Positions 7,843 through 16,530 of a stretch of DNA of 64,000 nucleotides are shown here, piece by piece. Each line of letters starts with the position of its first letter. Positions within the stretch are counted from its first letter, which is position 1. The notes beneath the pieces were generated by a model, which saw only the letters and a program-made list of their open reading frames with translations, ran no database searches and had not been told where the DNA came from. Origin of the DNA: DASRQZ01 sp964571275 (GTDB lineage Bacteria; Myxococcota_A; Polyangia; Fen-1088); contig CAZNCQ010000004.1 in NCBI GenBank assembly GCA_964571275.1, forward strand, positions 15,028 through 79,027. The letters run 5' to 3'. Position numbers and translations under genes: made by a program.

Positions 7843-8777
7843 TCGACAGCGAAGCAGTAGATCGACCCGCGGCCACCGCCGGAGCTCACCGTTCCCGCCT
7901 GATTGTCGGCGGTGAACTGGGCGCAGCCGGTGGTGGCGTGGGCCGAGTTCCAGGACGGCGGCCGGCCACCGCCGGTGCGGTTGCTGTGCCCCACCTGCGC
8001 GACGTCTGTCATCGCTGCCGACGTCCAGTCGTTGCAAGTCATGCCGGTCAACAGCGTGCCGTCGGTCTGGGAGCCAGTCAGGATGTCGTGTACCAGCGGG
8101 GCCGTCGGAACCTGTGCACCCTTCTCGTCGAGCGCGATCGTCGTGTCTCCGATCGGCCATGTCGCGTTGAGCGCGGCGTTCGTCGCGATCTGGTCGTGCA
8201 GGTCGGTCAGGTTGTTCGCGATGATTTGACCGGCGGCGTTGCGCCAGGGGCCGGCGCCGATACGGTCACGCGCGTTGACCGTGGTCGTGCTCAGGTAGGC
8301 GTGCCAGGTCCGCGCGCCCATCGCGGTCGAGACCGCGCTCGCGAGCGTCTTGCAGAACGAGTCGGCGCCCGCGAGGCCGCCGAGGTTGCCGCCGTTGCCG
8401 GGGCCGCGGCTGCTCACAAAGAAGTTCATCTGCGGGGAGACGCCGCCGTCGCCCACGCCGCCGTCGGTGCCGGTCGCGCCGCCGGTACCGGTGGCACCGC
8501 CGCTGCCGGTGCCGCCGTCGGTGCGGCCGCCGGTCCCCGTCGCGCCGCCGGCACCCGTACCGCCGCCCGACCCGGTCGCGCCGCCGGCAGCGGTCATGCC
8601 GCCCGCGCCGGTTGCGCCGCCCGACCCGCTCGTCGATCCGCCCGCGCCGCTGGCGCTGCCGCCCGTGCCGGTCGCCGTGCCGCCCGCGCCACCGGTGCCT
8701 CCTCCCGAGGAGCCCGACGAGCATGCGCCCAGTGACAGGATTGATAGCGCGCTCACGATGCAAAGTTTTCGAGTCAT
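7839..8777 (-). CDS. Gly-rich lipoprotein with C-terminal DUF1554-like domain
   Basis: 312 residues. The lipoprotein signal ends in LGACSS (Cys19). Residues about 20-118 are a low-complexity stalk of GGATG/GGTGS-type repeats. The C-terminal domain (about 119-312) begins NFFVSSRGPGNGGNLGGLAGADSFC and contains WHAYLS, DRIG, GPW and a closing IYCFAVD. The NLGGLAGADxxC opening and the later 'W.AYLS...A.DRI' are the signature of the DUF1554/lectin-like surface domain known from Leptospira and myxobacterial lipoproteins. Its function is unknown; surface display on a flexible stalk is inferred. It is tail-to-tail with the peroxidase-like gene, overlapping by 4 bases. Confidence 0.78.
   Translation of the reverse strand: MTRKLCIVSALSILSLGACSSGSSGGGTGGAGGTATGTGGSASGAGGSTSGSGGATGAGGMTAAGGATGSGGGTGAGGATGTGGRTDGGTGSGGATGTGGATGTDGGVGDGGVSPQMNFFVSSRGPGNGGNLGGLAGADSFCKTLASAVSTAMGARTWHAYLSTTTVNARDRIGAGPWRNAAGQIIANNLTDLHDQIATNAALNATWPIGDTTIALDEKGAQVPTAPLVHDILTGSQTDGTLLTGMTCNDWTSAAMTDVAQVGHSNRTGGGRPPSWNSAHATTGCAQFTADNQAGTVSSGGGRGSIYCFAVD
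8449..8710 (-). repeat. Low-complexity Gly-stalk coding repeat
   Basis: Imperfect tandem 9-15 base units of the type GGCGCGACCGGC/GGCGGTACGGGC, read on the minus strand, encode the GGATG-rich stalk of the 7839-8777 lipoprotein. Such arrays tend to vary in copy number by slippage, so length differences between strains are expected. Confidence 0.7.
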
Positions 8778-8915
8778 CGGCGTCCCTCCGAGCTGGAAGA
8801 AGAAGTGATCGGCGCGGACAATAGCAAGGCAAGCGTGATCCAGAGCGCAAAATCGAGTCCCGTGCCGCGCCGGAATTTCACGTTGCGCGCCCGGTCGACC
8901 GCCCCGACACTGTCA

Positions 8916-10601
8916 GTGTTGGCCTGGACCGACAGACGGGCGTCATCGGCTTCGCGCGCGGCGCGTGTGATCGGCGCGGCCGCGGCGCTGCTGGTGCTGG
9001 TCGATTGCGGCGGGCCTCACGCCGACGGCGGCGTGCATGCCGCCACGGCGGCGACGCAGGGAAACGGCGCGCTCGCCGGCACCGGAACGTCTCCCCATGC
9101 AACCGTCGGCGCGAACGCGACGGCGGACGCGTCCATCCCCGCAGAGATCGCCCGCGTTCAAGCCGCCGTCTCCGCGCTGCGCGGCCTGCCGTTCCGGGTG
9201 GCGGTTCCGTCGACGCCGCAATCGCGTGACCAGTTCCGCCAGTTCGTGCACGAGGACCTGGCGCACGAGCTCGGCCCCGACAAGAACGCCGCGCTCTCGA
9301 AGGCGCTGGCGCACACCGGCTTCCTGCCGCAACCGCTCGACTTCGCCGCGACGATGGAAGAGGCAGAGACCACGCAAGTCGCCGCGTACTACGACCCGCG
9401 CACCGGCCGCTTTCACACCGTCGCCGCCGCATCGAACAGCGACGAGCGCGACGGCGTGGTCGCGCACGAGCTGACGCACGCGCTGCAGCACCAGCACTTC
9501 GACCTCATCGCCTACGACGGCGGGAGCGACAACCAGCAGCGCCTGTCCGACGACGAACGCGCGGCGCGCCGCTACGTCGTCGAGGGCGAGGCGACGTTCG
9601 TGATGCTCGCCTATCAATCCGCGAGCGGCAGCGGTAGGGCGCGCCACCTGGGCCCGCTACAGGTCGCGGGCGTGCGCATGACGCTGACGATGTTGTCTGC
9701 CGTCGACTATGTCGAGTTGCTGGCGCTGCTGCGCACCGGCGAGGGAGCCGACAAGCTCGACGCCGAAGAGAAGGAGGCGCTGGACCAGCTCGCTCGACTG
9801 CCACCGCTGGTCGCCGTGACCATGGTCGATCCCTACATCCGCGGCGCGTTCCTGGTGTCCGAAGCCTGGGCGCGCGGCGGCTGGGCGCGGGTCGCGCGCC
9901 TCTACCACGAGCCGCCGCAATCGACGGAACAGGTGCTGCATCCGATCGAGAAGCTGCTCGAGGCGCGCGATCCGCCCGTCGCGATCCACCTGCCGCCACC
10001 GTCGGCGACGGCGGCGCCGCGCTTCACCTCGACCCAGCCGCTGCTGCAAGAGACCGCGGGCGAGCTCGATTGGCGATGCTACTTCAAGACCTGGGGCGAC
10101 CCCGATCCCGAGGGCGCGGCCGACGGTTGGGGCGGCGATCTGGTGACGGTCTGGGAGCGGTCGGGCAAACCGGTCGCCGCGATCGCCACGAGCTGGGACA
10201 CGCCGGCTGACGCCACGGAGTTCGAGGGAGCGTACCGGCTGTCGCTGAGCCAGCGCTTCGAGCCCCGGCCGGCGAAGAGCGCGGAGCTGGCCACGGCGGT
10301 CACGCGGGTGACGACCACCGCGCCGACCGTCGACGGCGACGGCCAGACGCGGTGGACGATCCGCCGGCCCGACGGCACGCTGGTGGTCGTGCGGCGCCGC
10401 GGGCTGGACGTGGACATCCTCGACGGCGCGCGCGCCGACGAAGTCGAGCCGCTGCTGGCGATGCTGCGCGCTGCAGACAGAAAAGTCGTCGTGGCCAGTT
10501 CGCCCGGGAAACCTGATAAGGTCCCCCGCCATGAGCAAGCGCAACCGACCCACGACCGCCCGAGAGGCAGCTCATCGCAGCCGCCGTCACGCCTACCGTA
10601 G
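8916..10601 (+). CDS. Exported HExxH zinc metallopeptidase-like lipoprotein
   Basis: 561 residues from the GTG at 8916, chosen because it places a lipoprotein signal (ending LVLVDC, Cys31) at the N-terminus. A GTG at 8805 would add 37 residues. The mature part has VVAHELTHALQHQHFD with the zinc motif HELTH at 184-188. RYVVEGEATFVM follows about 40 residues later, and its Glu225 could be the third zinc ligand as in gluzincins. The pattern resembles large uncharacterised peptidase-like proteins of Myxococcota. The C-terminal half has no recognised domain. Substrate unknown. The 3' end overlaps a small basic ORF by 71 bases, so one of the two 3'/5' boundaries may be wrong. Confidence 0.72.
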   Translation: MLAWTDRRASSASRAARVIGAAAALLVLVDCGGPHADGGVHAATAATQGNGALAGTGTSPHATVGANATADASIPAEIARVQAAVSALRGLPFRVAVPSTPQSRDQFRQFVHEDLAHELGPDKNAALSKALAHTGFLPQPLDFAATMEEAETTQVAAYYDPRTGRFHTVAAASNSDERDGVVAHELTHALQHQHFDLIAYDGGSDNQQRLSDDERAARRYVVEGEATFVMLAYQSASGSGRARHLGPLQVAGVRMTLTMLSAVDYVELLALLRTGEGADKLDAEEKEALDQLARLPPLVAVTMVDPYIRGAFLVSEAWARGGWARVARLYHEPPQSTEQVLHPIEKLLEARDPPVAIHLPPPSATAAPRFTSTQPLLQETAGELDWRCYFKTWGDPDPEGAADGWGGDLVTVWERSGKPVAAIATSWDTPADATEFEGAYRLSLSQRFEPRPAKSAELATAVTRVTTTAPTVDGDGQTRWTIRRPDGTLVVVRRRGLDVDILDGARADEVEPLLAMLRAADRKVVVASSPGKPDKVPRHEQAQPTHDRPRGSSSQPPSRLP

Positions 10602-10725
10602 CGCGTACAACTCACCCGAGGCCAAGGCGGAACGCGGCACGACGGCGAAAACCACCGCTCCGGCCGCCCCGAAGCCCGCGGCGGCGAAAGCCACCGCGCC
10701 CGCAGCCCCGAAGACCCGCGCGTAG
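10531..10725 (+). CDS. Small basic Ala/Lys/Pro-rich protein
   Basis: 64 residues. The N-terminal third is Arg-rich (SKRNRPTTAREAAHRSRRHAYRS). The C-terminus is built of Ala-Lys-Pro units (TAPAAPKPAAAKATAPAAPK), similar in composition to the tails of bacterial histone H1-like proteins. It overlaps the 3' end of the peptidase gene in another frame. No strong ribosome site is visible (CCCCCGCC precedes the ATG). It could be a nucleic-acid-binding protein or a chance ORF. Confidence 0.4.
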   Translation: MSKRNRPTTAREAAHRSRRHAYRSAYNSPEAKAERGTTAKTTAPAAPKPAAAKATAPAAPKTRA

Positions 10726-10815
10726 CCGAGCTTCGCCGGTCATTTGACAGCCCGGGGCGCCTGGGGCTTGTTAGACCGGTGAGCCGAGTCAGTCGAGCGG
10801 CTACCCGCCGCCCAT

Positions 10816-10927
10816 AGGAGGCGGTACGTGGAAGCCGCGGCGGACGAGGTGAGCGTTGTCACGAGCGCAGACGCATCGTTGCGCGTGGACGCGAGCATCA
10901 ATGTCGTTCTCGCGGTAAAAAAACCGC
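10816..10927 (+). other. Leader region: strong ribosome site, short frame and hairpin before the hydrolase gene
   Basis: A perfect AGGAGG (10816-10821) lies six bases before a GTG at 10828, which opens a frame running into the next gene in the wrong phase. The next gene's own ATG (10928) has no ribosome site. Directly before it is a hairpin with arms GCGGT (10912-10916) and ACCGC (10923-10927) around an A6 loop, abutting the start codon. The run of seven A residues (10917-10923) is a potential slippage site. Leader-peptide control or a start-codon-masking hairpin is inference. Confidence 0.35.
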
Positions 10928-11848
10928 ATGGCAAGCGACGACGACCAGAGCAGACCGTTCACGAAGGCCAGCGACTTCCCGCCAGAGGTGCTGAGCCTCT
11001 TCGACAAGTACGTCCACAACGTCATCGATCGGCGCGGGTTTCTGGAAGGCGCGGCGAAGTTTGCGGCGGGCGGGCTCACCGCGGCGGCGCTCCTCGATGC
11101 CCTGAGCCCGCGCTTCGCCGAAGCCCAGCAGGTTGCCAAGAACGATCCGCGCATCAAGGCCGAGTCCGTGGAGTTCCCCTCGCCGCACGGCTACGGCAAG
11201 GGACGGGGGTATCTCGTCACGCCGGCCGACAAGAAGGCGCCGAAGCTTCCGGCGATCTTGGTCGTGCATGAGAACCGTGGCCTCAACCCGCACATCGAAG
11301 ACGTCGCGCGGCGGCTGGCTCTCGAAGGCTTCCTGACGTTCGCGCCCGACGCGCTCTTTCCACTCGGCGGCTATCCCGGCGACGAGGACAAGGGACGCGA
11401 GCTGTTCGCGAAGCTGGACCAGGTGAAGACCCGCGAGGATTTCGTCGCCGCGGCGGGCTTCCTGCGCGCGCGCCCGCAAAGCAGCGGCAAGCTGGGCGTC
11501 GTCGGCTTTTGTTATGGCGGCGGCGTCGTCAACTTCCTCGCCACGCGATTGCCCGACCTCAACGCCGCCGTTCCCTTCTACGGGAGCGCGCCGCCGCTCG
11601 ACAAGGTCTCCGCGATCAAGGCGCCGCTGGAGCTACACTTCGCCGAAAACGACGAACGCATCAACGCATCATGGCCCCCGTACGAGACCGCGCTCAAGGC
11701 AGCCGGGATCAAGTATGAAGCGTTTCACTACCCGGGAACACAGCACGGTTTCAACAACGACACGACGCCGCGCTACGACCCAGCGGCGGCCAAGCTGGCG
11801 TGGCAACGGACCGTCGCGTTCTTCGGGCGCACGTTGCGAGGACACTAG
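10928..11848 (+). CDS. Dienelactone hydrolase family protein (YghX-like)
   Basis: 306 residues. The alpha/beta-hydrolase core carries the dienelactone hydrolase triad: nucleophile Cys195 in GFCYGGG, Asp242 in ENDERI and His273 in TQHGFNND. The N-terminal part (DFPPEVLSLFDKYVHNVIDRRGFLEGAAKFA, then VHENRGLNPHIEDVARR) matches the layout of the E. coli YghX branch, where a Tat-like RRxFL segment precedes a hydrophobic stretch (residues 35-58). Export via Tat is therefore possible. The physiological substrate is unknown. The N-terminus agrees with the family, so the ATG at 10928 is probably correct despite the lack of a ribosome site. Confidence 0.85.
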   Translation: MASDDDQSRPFTKASDFPPEVLSLFDKYVHNVIDRRGFLEGAAKFAAGGLTAAALLDALSPRFAEAQQVAKNDPRIKAESVEFPSPHGYGKGRGYLVTPADKKAPKLPAILVVHENRGLNPHIEDVARRLALEGFLTFAPDALFPLGGYPGDEDKGRELFAKLDQVKTREDFVAAAGFLRARPQSSGKLGVVGFCYGGGVVNFLATRLPDLNAAVPFYGSAPPLDKVSAIKAPLELHFAENDERINASWPPYETALKAAGIKYEAFHYPGTQHGFNNDTTPRYDPAAAKLAWQRTVAFFGRTLRGH

Positions 11849-11903
11849 CGCCGCGGCCAGCCTGTTGTCGCTGCCACCGCTGTTGTCGCTATATCATGGG
11901 GTG

Positions 11904-13784
11904 ATGCTCACTCGCCGGGATCGCCGCTCCATGGCGACGTACGGGATCTGGATCGCCACCGGAATCACGCTCGCGATCGGTGGATGCCGATCGGCTGGAC
12001 CCGCGCCGGCGTCCTCGACGGCCGCCACGCCGGCGGCGCGGCGCGCGCCCTTCGCGAACGTCTTGACGCCGGGAGAGAGACCGCCCGAACCGCTGGCGCT
12101 CGCGCCGCTCAGCGCCGCCCCGGCGCCGAGCATGGCGGAGATCCTGATCGCACCGCCGTCGCGCGTGGTCGCCGACCTCAACTCGCTGGGGCGAGAGCTG
12201 CCGGTGCGCCTCGGCGATCAGATACTCGAGTCGGCGCTGGCGAAAGCGGCCGAGAAGAAGATCCCGGTCGATGCCGAGCTTCTGGCCGCGCTGGCGATCG
12301 ACCGTCCGCTGTCGCTGATCGTGGTCTCGCGCGGTCGCGCATCACCGCCGGGACTGTGCGCGGCGGTGCCGCTCGCGCACCCGGCGGACGGCCCGGGCGT
12401 GGCGTCGAAGCTGGGGACGCCGGTGTCCCGTCGCGGCGGCGCCGTCGAGCGGCGCAGGACCGCGGGAACGCCGTTCTGGAGCGGGATCAGCGACGGGACA
12501 CTGCTGCTTGCGCGAAGCTACGACGATCTCTGGTCGCTGGGGGCGCGCGCGCTGGCGGCCTCGCGCAGGGCCGTGCCCGCGGAGGAGGTCGTCGTCACCG
12601 TCGACCCCGACGCCGTCCGGGCCGCGACCGGATCGACCTGGGCGGAGCTCGCCGAGGAGTTTCGCAAGGACGCCGAGAAAAGGCCGGTCAAAGCTCCCCG
12701 CCGCGGCGGCGCCGGCGCGCCCGGCACGGACGCGTCGCAACAGACGGCCGGGTTGCAACAGATGATGCGCCAGCTCGGCGATGGGCTGGCGCTGCTGCTC
12801 TCGGAGACCTCGCACCTGCGCCTCGGCGTCACCGCGTCGGCGACCGACGGGCTGGTGATCAGCGCCGCGCTCGAGCCTCGCCCGGGCACACCGCTGGCGG
12901 CGCGCGCGGCGGCAACGGCCAGCTTCACGCTCGACGAGCGCCTGCCGGTGCGCGACGATCGCACCGGCTTCACTGCTTGGGGCTCGCTGGACGTCTTCGC
13001 GCCCGTGTTGCGCGCGTTGCTGCCGGGCGCTCCTTCACGCCGCGGCGGTGCGCCCGGCCCGTCGCCCATCGATGGGTTCTTGGGCACGTTCAGCGGCGCC
13101 GGATCGTGCACGTTCGAATTCGCCGAGAGCCCGCCGTCGTCCGTGTGCAGCTTGCCGCTGCGTCCCGGCGCCGACGCGCGGGGCGCGCTTCGACGTTACG
13201 CCGAGCTGGTCGATGCGGTGATGAGCTGGGAGGCCGACGTGGTTGGCATGCCTCATCGACCAGCGGCGCAGATCCGCAAAGGCGTGCTCGAGTTCGAACG
13301 CCCGCTGGCCGAAAACACCGTCAGCCCGGAGCAGTACGCGATGATGCGTTCGTTCATGGGCGGCGACACGATGAAGTACGCCGCCGCGATCCGCGGCGAT
13401 CGGCTGCTGCAGTTCCAGGGCGGGTCGCCGCGCGCGCGCCTCGCGGCCTGGACCGACGACGGCGCCAGGGCCAGGACCACGCCGCCCCCGCTCCTGTCGC
13501 AGGCGCTGGCGCGCCTGCACGGCTACGGCGCCGCGACGCTGATGGATCCGATGGTGCTGCTGTTCACGATGTTCGAGCACGCCGCCGACCCGCGCACCCG
13601 CCAGGCGGCGACGATGTTGCGCGCGCTGCCGGGACTGGCGACGACGCGGACGCCGCTGATGGTCGCGGCGCCGAACGGCACCAACCTCGCCTACGAGCTG
13701 CACATCCCGGTCGTGACGTTCGACAATATCGGCAAGCTGATCCGCCCCTTCGCCGGGATGATGGGCGGCAGTAGTCAGAAATGA
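11904..13784 (+). CDS. Large hypothetical lipoprotein
   Basis: 626 residues from ATG 11904. The lipoprotein signal (LTRRDRRSMATYGIWIATG) ends in LAIGGC, about Cys26. After a Pro/Ala-rich linker comes SRVVADLNSLGRELPV, then alternating beta-rich segments and long helices, with a paired 'LEFERPLAEN' and 'YELHIPVV' pattern. The overall plan (repeated helix-grip-like units, hydrophobic gate residues, DGLVISAALEPRPGTPLA) is like large DUF3352-type myxobacterial lipoproteins, but I cannot assign a family. It sits between the hydrolase gene and serC; the 39-base gap to serC allows co-transcription. Confidence 0.7.
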   Translation: MLTRRDRRSMATYGIWIATGITLAIGGCRSAGPAPASSTAATPAARRAPFANVLTPGERPPEPLALAPLSAAPAPSMAEILIAPPSRVVADLNSLGRELPVRLGDQILESALAKAAEKKIPVDAELLAALAIDRPLSLIVVSRGRASPPGLCAAVPLAHPADGPGVASKLGTPVSRRGGAVERRRTAGTPFWSGISDGTLLLARSYDDLWSLGARALAASRRAVPAEEVVVTVDPDAVRAATGSTWAELAEEFRKDAEKRPVKAPRRGGAGAPGTDASQQTAGLQQMMRQLGDGLALLLSETSHLRLGVTASATDGLVISAALEPRPGTPLAARAAATASFTLDERLPVRDDRTGFTAWGSLDVFAPVLRALLPGAPSRRGGAPGPSPIDGFLGTFSGAGSCTFEFAESPPSSVCSLPLRPGADARGALRRYAELVDAVMSWEADVVGMPHRPAAQIRKGVLEFERPLAENTVSPEQYAMMRSFMGGDTMKYAAAIRGDRLLQFQGGSPRARLAAWTDDGARARTTPPPLLSQALARLHGYGAATLMDPMVLLFTMFEHAADPRTRQAATMLRALPGLATTRTPLMVAAPNGTNLAYELHIPVVTFDNIGKLIRPFAGMMGGSSQK

Positions 13785-13823
13785 CAGTTGAACTCTCGGC
13801 GCGCAGGCGGTAACAACACGGCG

Positions 13824-14903
13824 ATGAGCAACCGAGTGTTCAACTTCAGCGCAGGTCCGGCGATGCTGCCGGTCGAGGTTCTCGAGGCGTCGGCGAAGGC
13901 GCTCTTGGATTTTCAGGGGAAGGGCTTCGGCATCGCCGAGTGCAGCCACCGCGGCAAGGAATTCGACGGCGTGCTCGACGAGGCGATCAGCCGCTGCCGC
14001 AAGCTGCTCGACATCCCGGAGACTCACGACGTTCTCTTCCTGCAGGGTGGAGCGACGCAGCTCTTCAACACGATCCCGATGAACATCTTGAACGGCGTCG
14101 CCGACTACGTGGTCAGCGGCGAGTGGTCGAAGAAGGCAGCGTCGGCGGCGCAGAGCGCGTACGGCGAGAAAATTCGCGTCATCGCGTCGAGCGAGGCGAC
14201 CAAGTTCGACCGCCCGCCGACGGGCTGGACCGCCGATCCCAACGCGGCCTACCTGCACGTGTGCTCGAACGAGACCGTGCACGGGCATCGCCTGGCCGAG
14301 TGGCCCGAGCACCCGACCCTGGTCGTCGACGCCAGCTCGGAGATGATGTCGCGCCCGCATCCGATCGCGCGCACCGCGCTGGTCTACGCCGGCGCGCAAA
14401 AAAACCTGGGTCCGGCCGGCGTCGTGCTGACGATCGTGCGCAAGGACCTCTACCCGCGCATCGCCAAGAGCGTGCCCAAGATCTTCAGCTTCTCGGCGCT
14501 GGCCGAGGCCAAGAGCTGCCTCAACACGCCGCCGACCTTCGGCGTCTACTTCCTGCTGGAGACGTTCCGCTGGATGGAGAGCCAGGGCGGCCTGGCCGCG
14601 ATCGAGAAGCGCAACGCCGAGAAAGCGGCGCTGATCTACGATGCGATCGACGGCTCGGGCGGCTTCTACAAGGGCACCGTCGCCGACAAGTCGGCGCGCA
14701 GCCACATGAACGTGACGTTCTTGCTGCCGAGCGAAGAGCTCACCGAAAAGTTCGTCAAGGACGCTTCCAAGAACGGCATGGTGGCGCTCAAGGGCTACCG
14801 CACCGTCGGCGGCATCCGCGCGTCGCTCTACAACGCCATGCCGGTCGCCGGCGCGCGCGCTCTGGCCGACTTCATGAAGTCGTTCGTGAAAGCGGCGGGG
14901 TAA
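13824..14903 (+). CDS. serC: Phosphoserine aminotransferase
   Basis: 359 residues, normal for SerC. The enzyme converts 3-phosphohydroxypyruvate and glutamate to phosphoserine in serine synthesis, and also acts in the DXP-dependent pyridoxal phosphate route; it is cytosolic and PLP-dependent. Recognisable family segments are FSAGPAMLP at the start, ECSHRGKEF, FLQGGATQLFNTIPMN, VCSNETVHGH, VVDASSEMMSRP and YAGAQKNLGPAG, the last with the PLP-binding Lys. The C-terminal GMVALKGYRTVGGIRASLYNAMP is also conserved. The ATG at 13824 is preferred over an upstream GTG-like start at 13788 because the protein starts MSNRVFNFSAGPA, as in homologues. Confidence 0.96.
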   Translation: MSNRVFNFSAGPAMLPVEVLEASAKALLDFQGKGFGIAECSHRGKEFDGVLDEAISRCRKLLDIPETHDVLFLQGGATQLFNTIPMNILNGVADYVVSGEWSKKAASAAQSAYGEKIRVIASSEATKFDRPPTGWTADPNAAYLHVCSNETVHGHRLAEWPEHPTLVVDASSEMMSRPHPIARTALVYAGAQKNLGPAGVVLTIVRKDLYPRIAKSVPKIFSFSALAEAKSCLNTPPTFGVYFLLETFRWMESQGGLAAIEKRNAEKAALIYDAIDGSGGFYKGTVADKSARSHMNVTFLLPSEELTEKFVKDASKNGMVALKGYRTVGGIRASLYNAMPVAGARALADFMKSFVKAAG

Positions 14904-14922
14904 AGCCCGAGACGAGCTTCCG

Positions 14923-15276
14923 TCAGTCCTGTCGCGGCCGATCGGCGCGGCCGCGCGAGGCCTCGACCGGATAGCGCTCGGCGTTGCGCTGCAGCTTCGC
15001 GGCGATCGCGTCGCCCAGGTCCAGGCCGATCCGATCGCACAGCAGCAGGAGGGCGATGCCGACGTCGGCGATCTCGGCGGCGATGCGGGCGCGCGCGTCC
15101 GGCTCGCGCGAGCGCGCGTCGGCCTCGTCGCCGCGCACCCACCGGTACTCGGCCAGAAGCTCGCCCGCCTCCGACGCGACCAGCATCGCCAGGTTCTTGG
15201 GATCGTGAAACTGGCGCCAGTCGCGCGCGTCGGCAAAGGCGCGCAGTGACGCCGTGAGCTCGTCGAGGGTCGGCAT
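14923..15276 (-). CDS. MazG-like/dCTPase nucleotide pyrophosphohydrolase
   Basis: 117 residues from the ATG at 15274-15276. All-alpha NTP pyrophosphatase of the RS21-C6/dCTPase type: RQFHDPKNLAMLVASEAGELLAEYRW carries the ExxxE metal motif, and AAEIADVGIALLLLCDRIGLDL carries the second E..D pair. It ends in the typical K..RNAERYP. The enzyme cleaves non-canonical or excess dNTPs (for example dCTP and methylated derivatives) to the monophosphate. Longer starts up to 15399 are possible but add non-family sequence and would run into the Fur-boxed promoter region. It is convergent with serC. Confidence 0.85.
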   Translation of the reverse strand: MPTLDELTASLRAFADARDWRQFHDPKNLAMLVASEAGELLAEYRWVRGDEADARSREPDARARIAAEIADVGIALLLLCDRIGLDLGDAIAAKLQRNAERYPVEASRGRADRPRQD

Positions 15277-15383
15277 GTCCGCGACGCTACCGCACACCGC
15301 CGGGAGACGTCGATCCGAACGCCCGCCGAGCCGCGGCGTATCCACCGATGCGAGACCCCAAACGCCGGCGGCGTCGCTGTAAT

Positions 15384-15417
15384 TGATATTGACTATCAAT
15401 TTCGTTTTCGTTAGGGT
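15384..15417 (+). promoter_or_regulatory. Fur box overlapping the -35 of the imelysin promoter
   Basis: TGATATTGACTATCA (15384-15398) matches the 7-1-7 Fur consensus at 12 of 14 positions. It is the core of a perfect inverted repeat, ATTGATA-n5-TATCAAT. TTGACT (15389-15394) lies inside it as a -35, with TAGGGT (15412-15417) 17 bases downstream as a modest -10. Placing the operator on the -35 is the standard arrangement for Fur repression when iron is plentiful. The ATG of the imelysin gene follows at 15466, with a GAAAGGA ribosome site. Confidence 0.7.
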
Positions 15418-15465
15418 CTGCGCGTTCGCTCCTGAAACGAGAGATTTCGAAGAAAGGACGTCTCC

Positions 15466-16530
15466 ATGAAGGCCCTCGTGATGATGTCAGTCGCAACCGT
15501 CGCCGCCGTCGGTTGCTCATCGTCGCCGATGACGGATGCGCAGTTCTCTCAGAACATCACCCAGGGTATGCACGATGCCCTGCAGAACGACCTGACCGCG
15601 CTGGTGGACGGCACCGCGGCCCTGCAGGCCGCCGCGCCCGATCACCCGTGGGACAACACGGATCCGGCCGTGCCGGCCATGCAGGCTGCGTGGATCAAGG
15701 CTCGAAACGCATACGAGCATATCGAGGGTGCGACCGCCCCGATCTTCCCCGACATAGACGTGTCGATCGACGGCCGCGTCGAAGACTTCGGCCCGGATCC
15801 GGGACTGGGCGTGCTCACGACAAACTGCAACGTGTTCTCTGGACTCGATCCGTCGACAAGCATGCCGTGCTTCACGGGCCTGCACGCCGCCGAGCGAATC
15901 ATGTACGTCAACACGGTGCCGGCGGCCGTTATCGCGTATGAGCAGGGGCTGGGGTTCGTGCCGCCGCTGTCATTTCCCAAGACGCAGCAGAACGCGGACG
16001 ATTTCAAGAACAAGCTCGCTCCCAAGGCCGTCAGCGACGCCATGTCGCTCAAGACCGGCTGGCAGCCGGCGGTCATCGACATCGGCAGCGCGTTCCAGGG
16101 GCTGGTGGCGTTGATGAACGAGCAGAAGGAGAAGGTGACGAAGGCGGGGTTGGACCAGGAAGAGTCTCGATACTCGCAAAGGACGATGGACGACCTGCGC
16201 CAAAACCTGGCCGGGACGGCGAACATCTACAAGCTGTTCCAGCCTTGGATCAAGTCCAAGGACGGTGGCGACGCCATCGATGCGAAGATCGAGAGCGGCT
16301 TCAACACGCTGTCCGCGCTGTACGACAGCGCGCCCTATACCGGCGTGGCGTTCCCCGCGCCGCCGGCCGGATGGGACGACACCAACCCCTCGGCTGCCGA
16401 TCTACAGACGCCCTTTGGCCAGCTCTTTCAAGCCGTGCAGTCGGCGGTCGATCCGGCGAGCGCGGACTCCGTGGTCTCGCAGATGAACGCGGCTGCGGCA
16501 CTGTGTGGTTTGCCCCAGTTTTCGGAGTGA
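15466..16530 (+). CDS. Imelysin family lipoprotein (EfeO/IrpA-like M75 domain)
   Basis: 354 residues. A short lipoprotein signal ends in AAVGC (Cys17). The rest is a helical imelysin domain with the GxHxxE motif (GLHAAE, residues 138-143), which binds metal in the EfeO, IrpA and Algp7 group. MQAAWIKARNAYEHIEGATAP and RVEDFGPDPG are the usual preceding segments. There is no cupredoxin domain, unlike full-length EfeO. Proteins of this family bind iron or haem-like ligands in the periplasm and are iron-repressed. The Fur box at 15384 and the coupled downstream cytochrome gene support an iron-uptake or iron-redox role. It is the first gene of a three-gene operon. Confidence 0.88.
   Translation: MKALVMMSVATVAAVGCSSSPMTDAQFSQNITQGMHDALQNDLTALVDGTAALQAAAPDHPWDNTDPAVPAMQAAWIKARNAYEHIEGATAPIFPDIDVSIDGRVEDFGPDPGLGVLTTNCNVFSGLDPSTSMPCFTGLHAAERIMYVNTVPAAVIAYEQGLGFVPPLSFPKTQQNADDFKNKLAPKAVSDAMSLKTGWQPAVIDIGSAFQGLVALMNEQKEKVTKAGLDQEESRYSQRTMDDLRQNLAGTANIYKLFQPWIKSKDGGDAIDAKIESGFNTLSALYDSAPYTGVAFPAPPAGWDDTNPSAADLQTPFGQLFQAVQSAVDPASADSVVSQMNAAAALCGLPQFSE

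Noticed and set aside
8449..8710. Repeat array considered as CRISPR
   Set aside because: Units are short, imperfect and in frame with a Gly-rich stalk; no spacers and no cas genes.
13035..15236. 733-codon minus-strand frame across serC
   Set aside because: Antisense to serC and to the upstream lipoprotein; composition is Arg/His/Ala-rich with no family motif.
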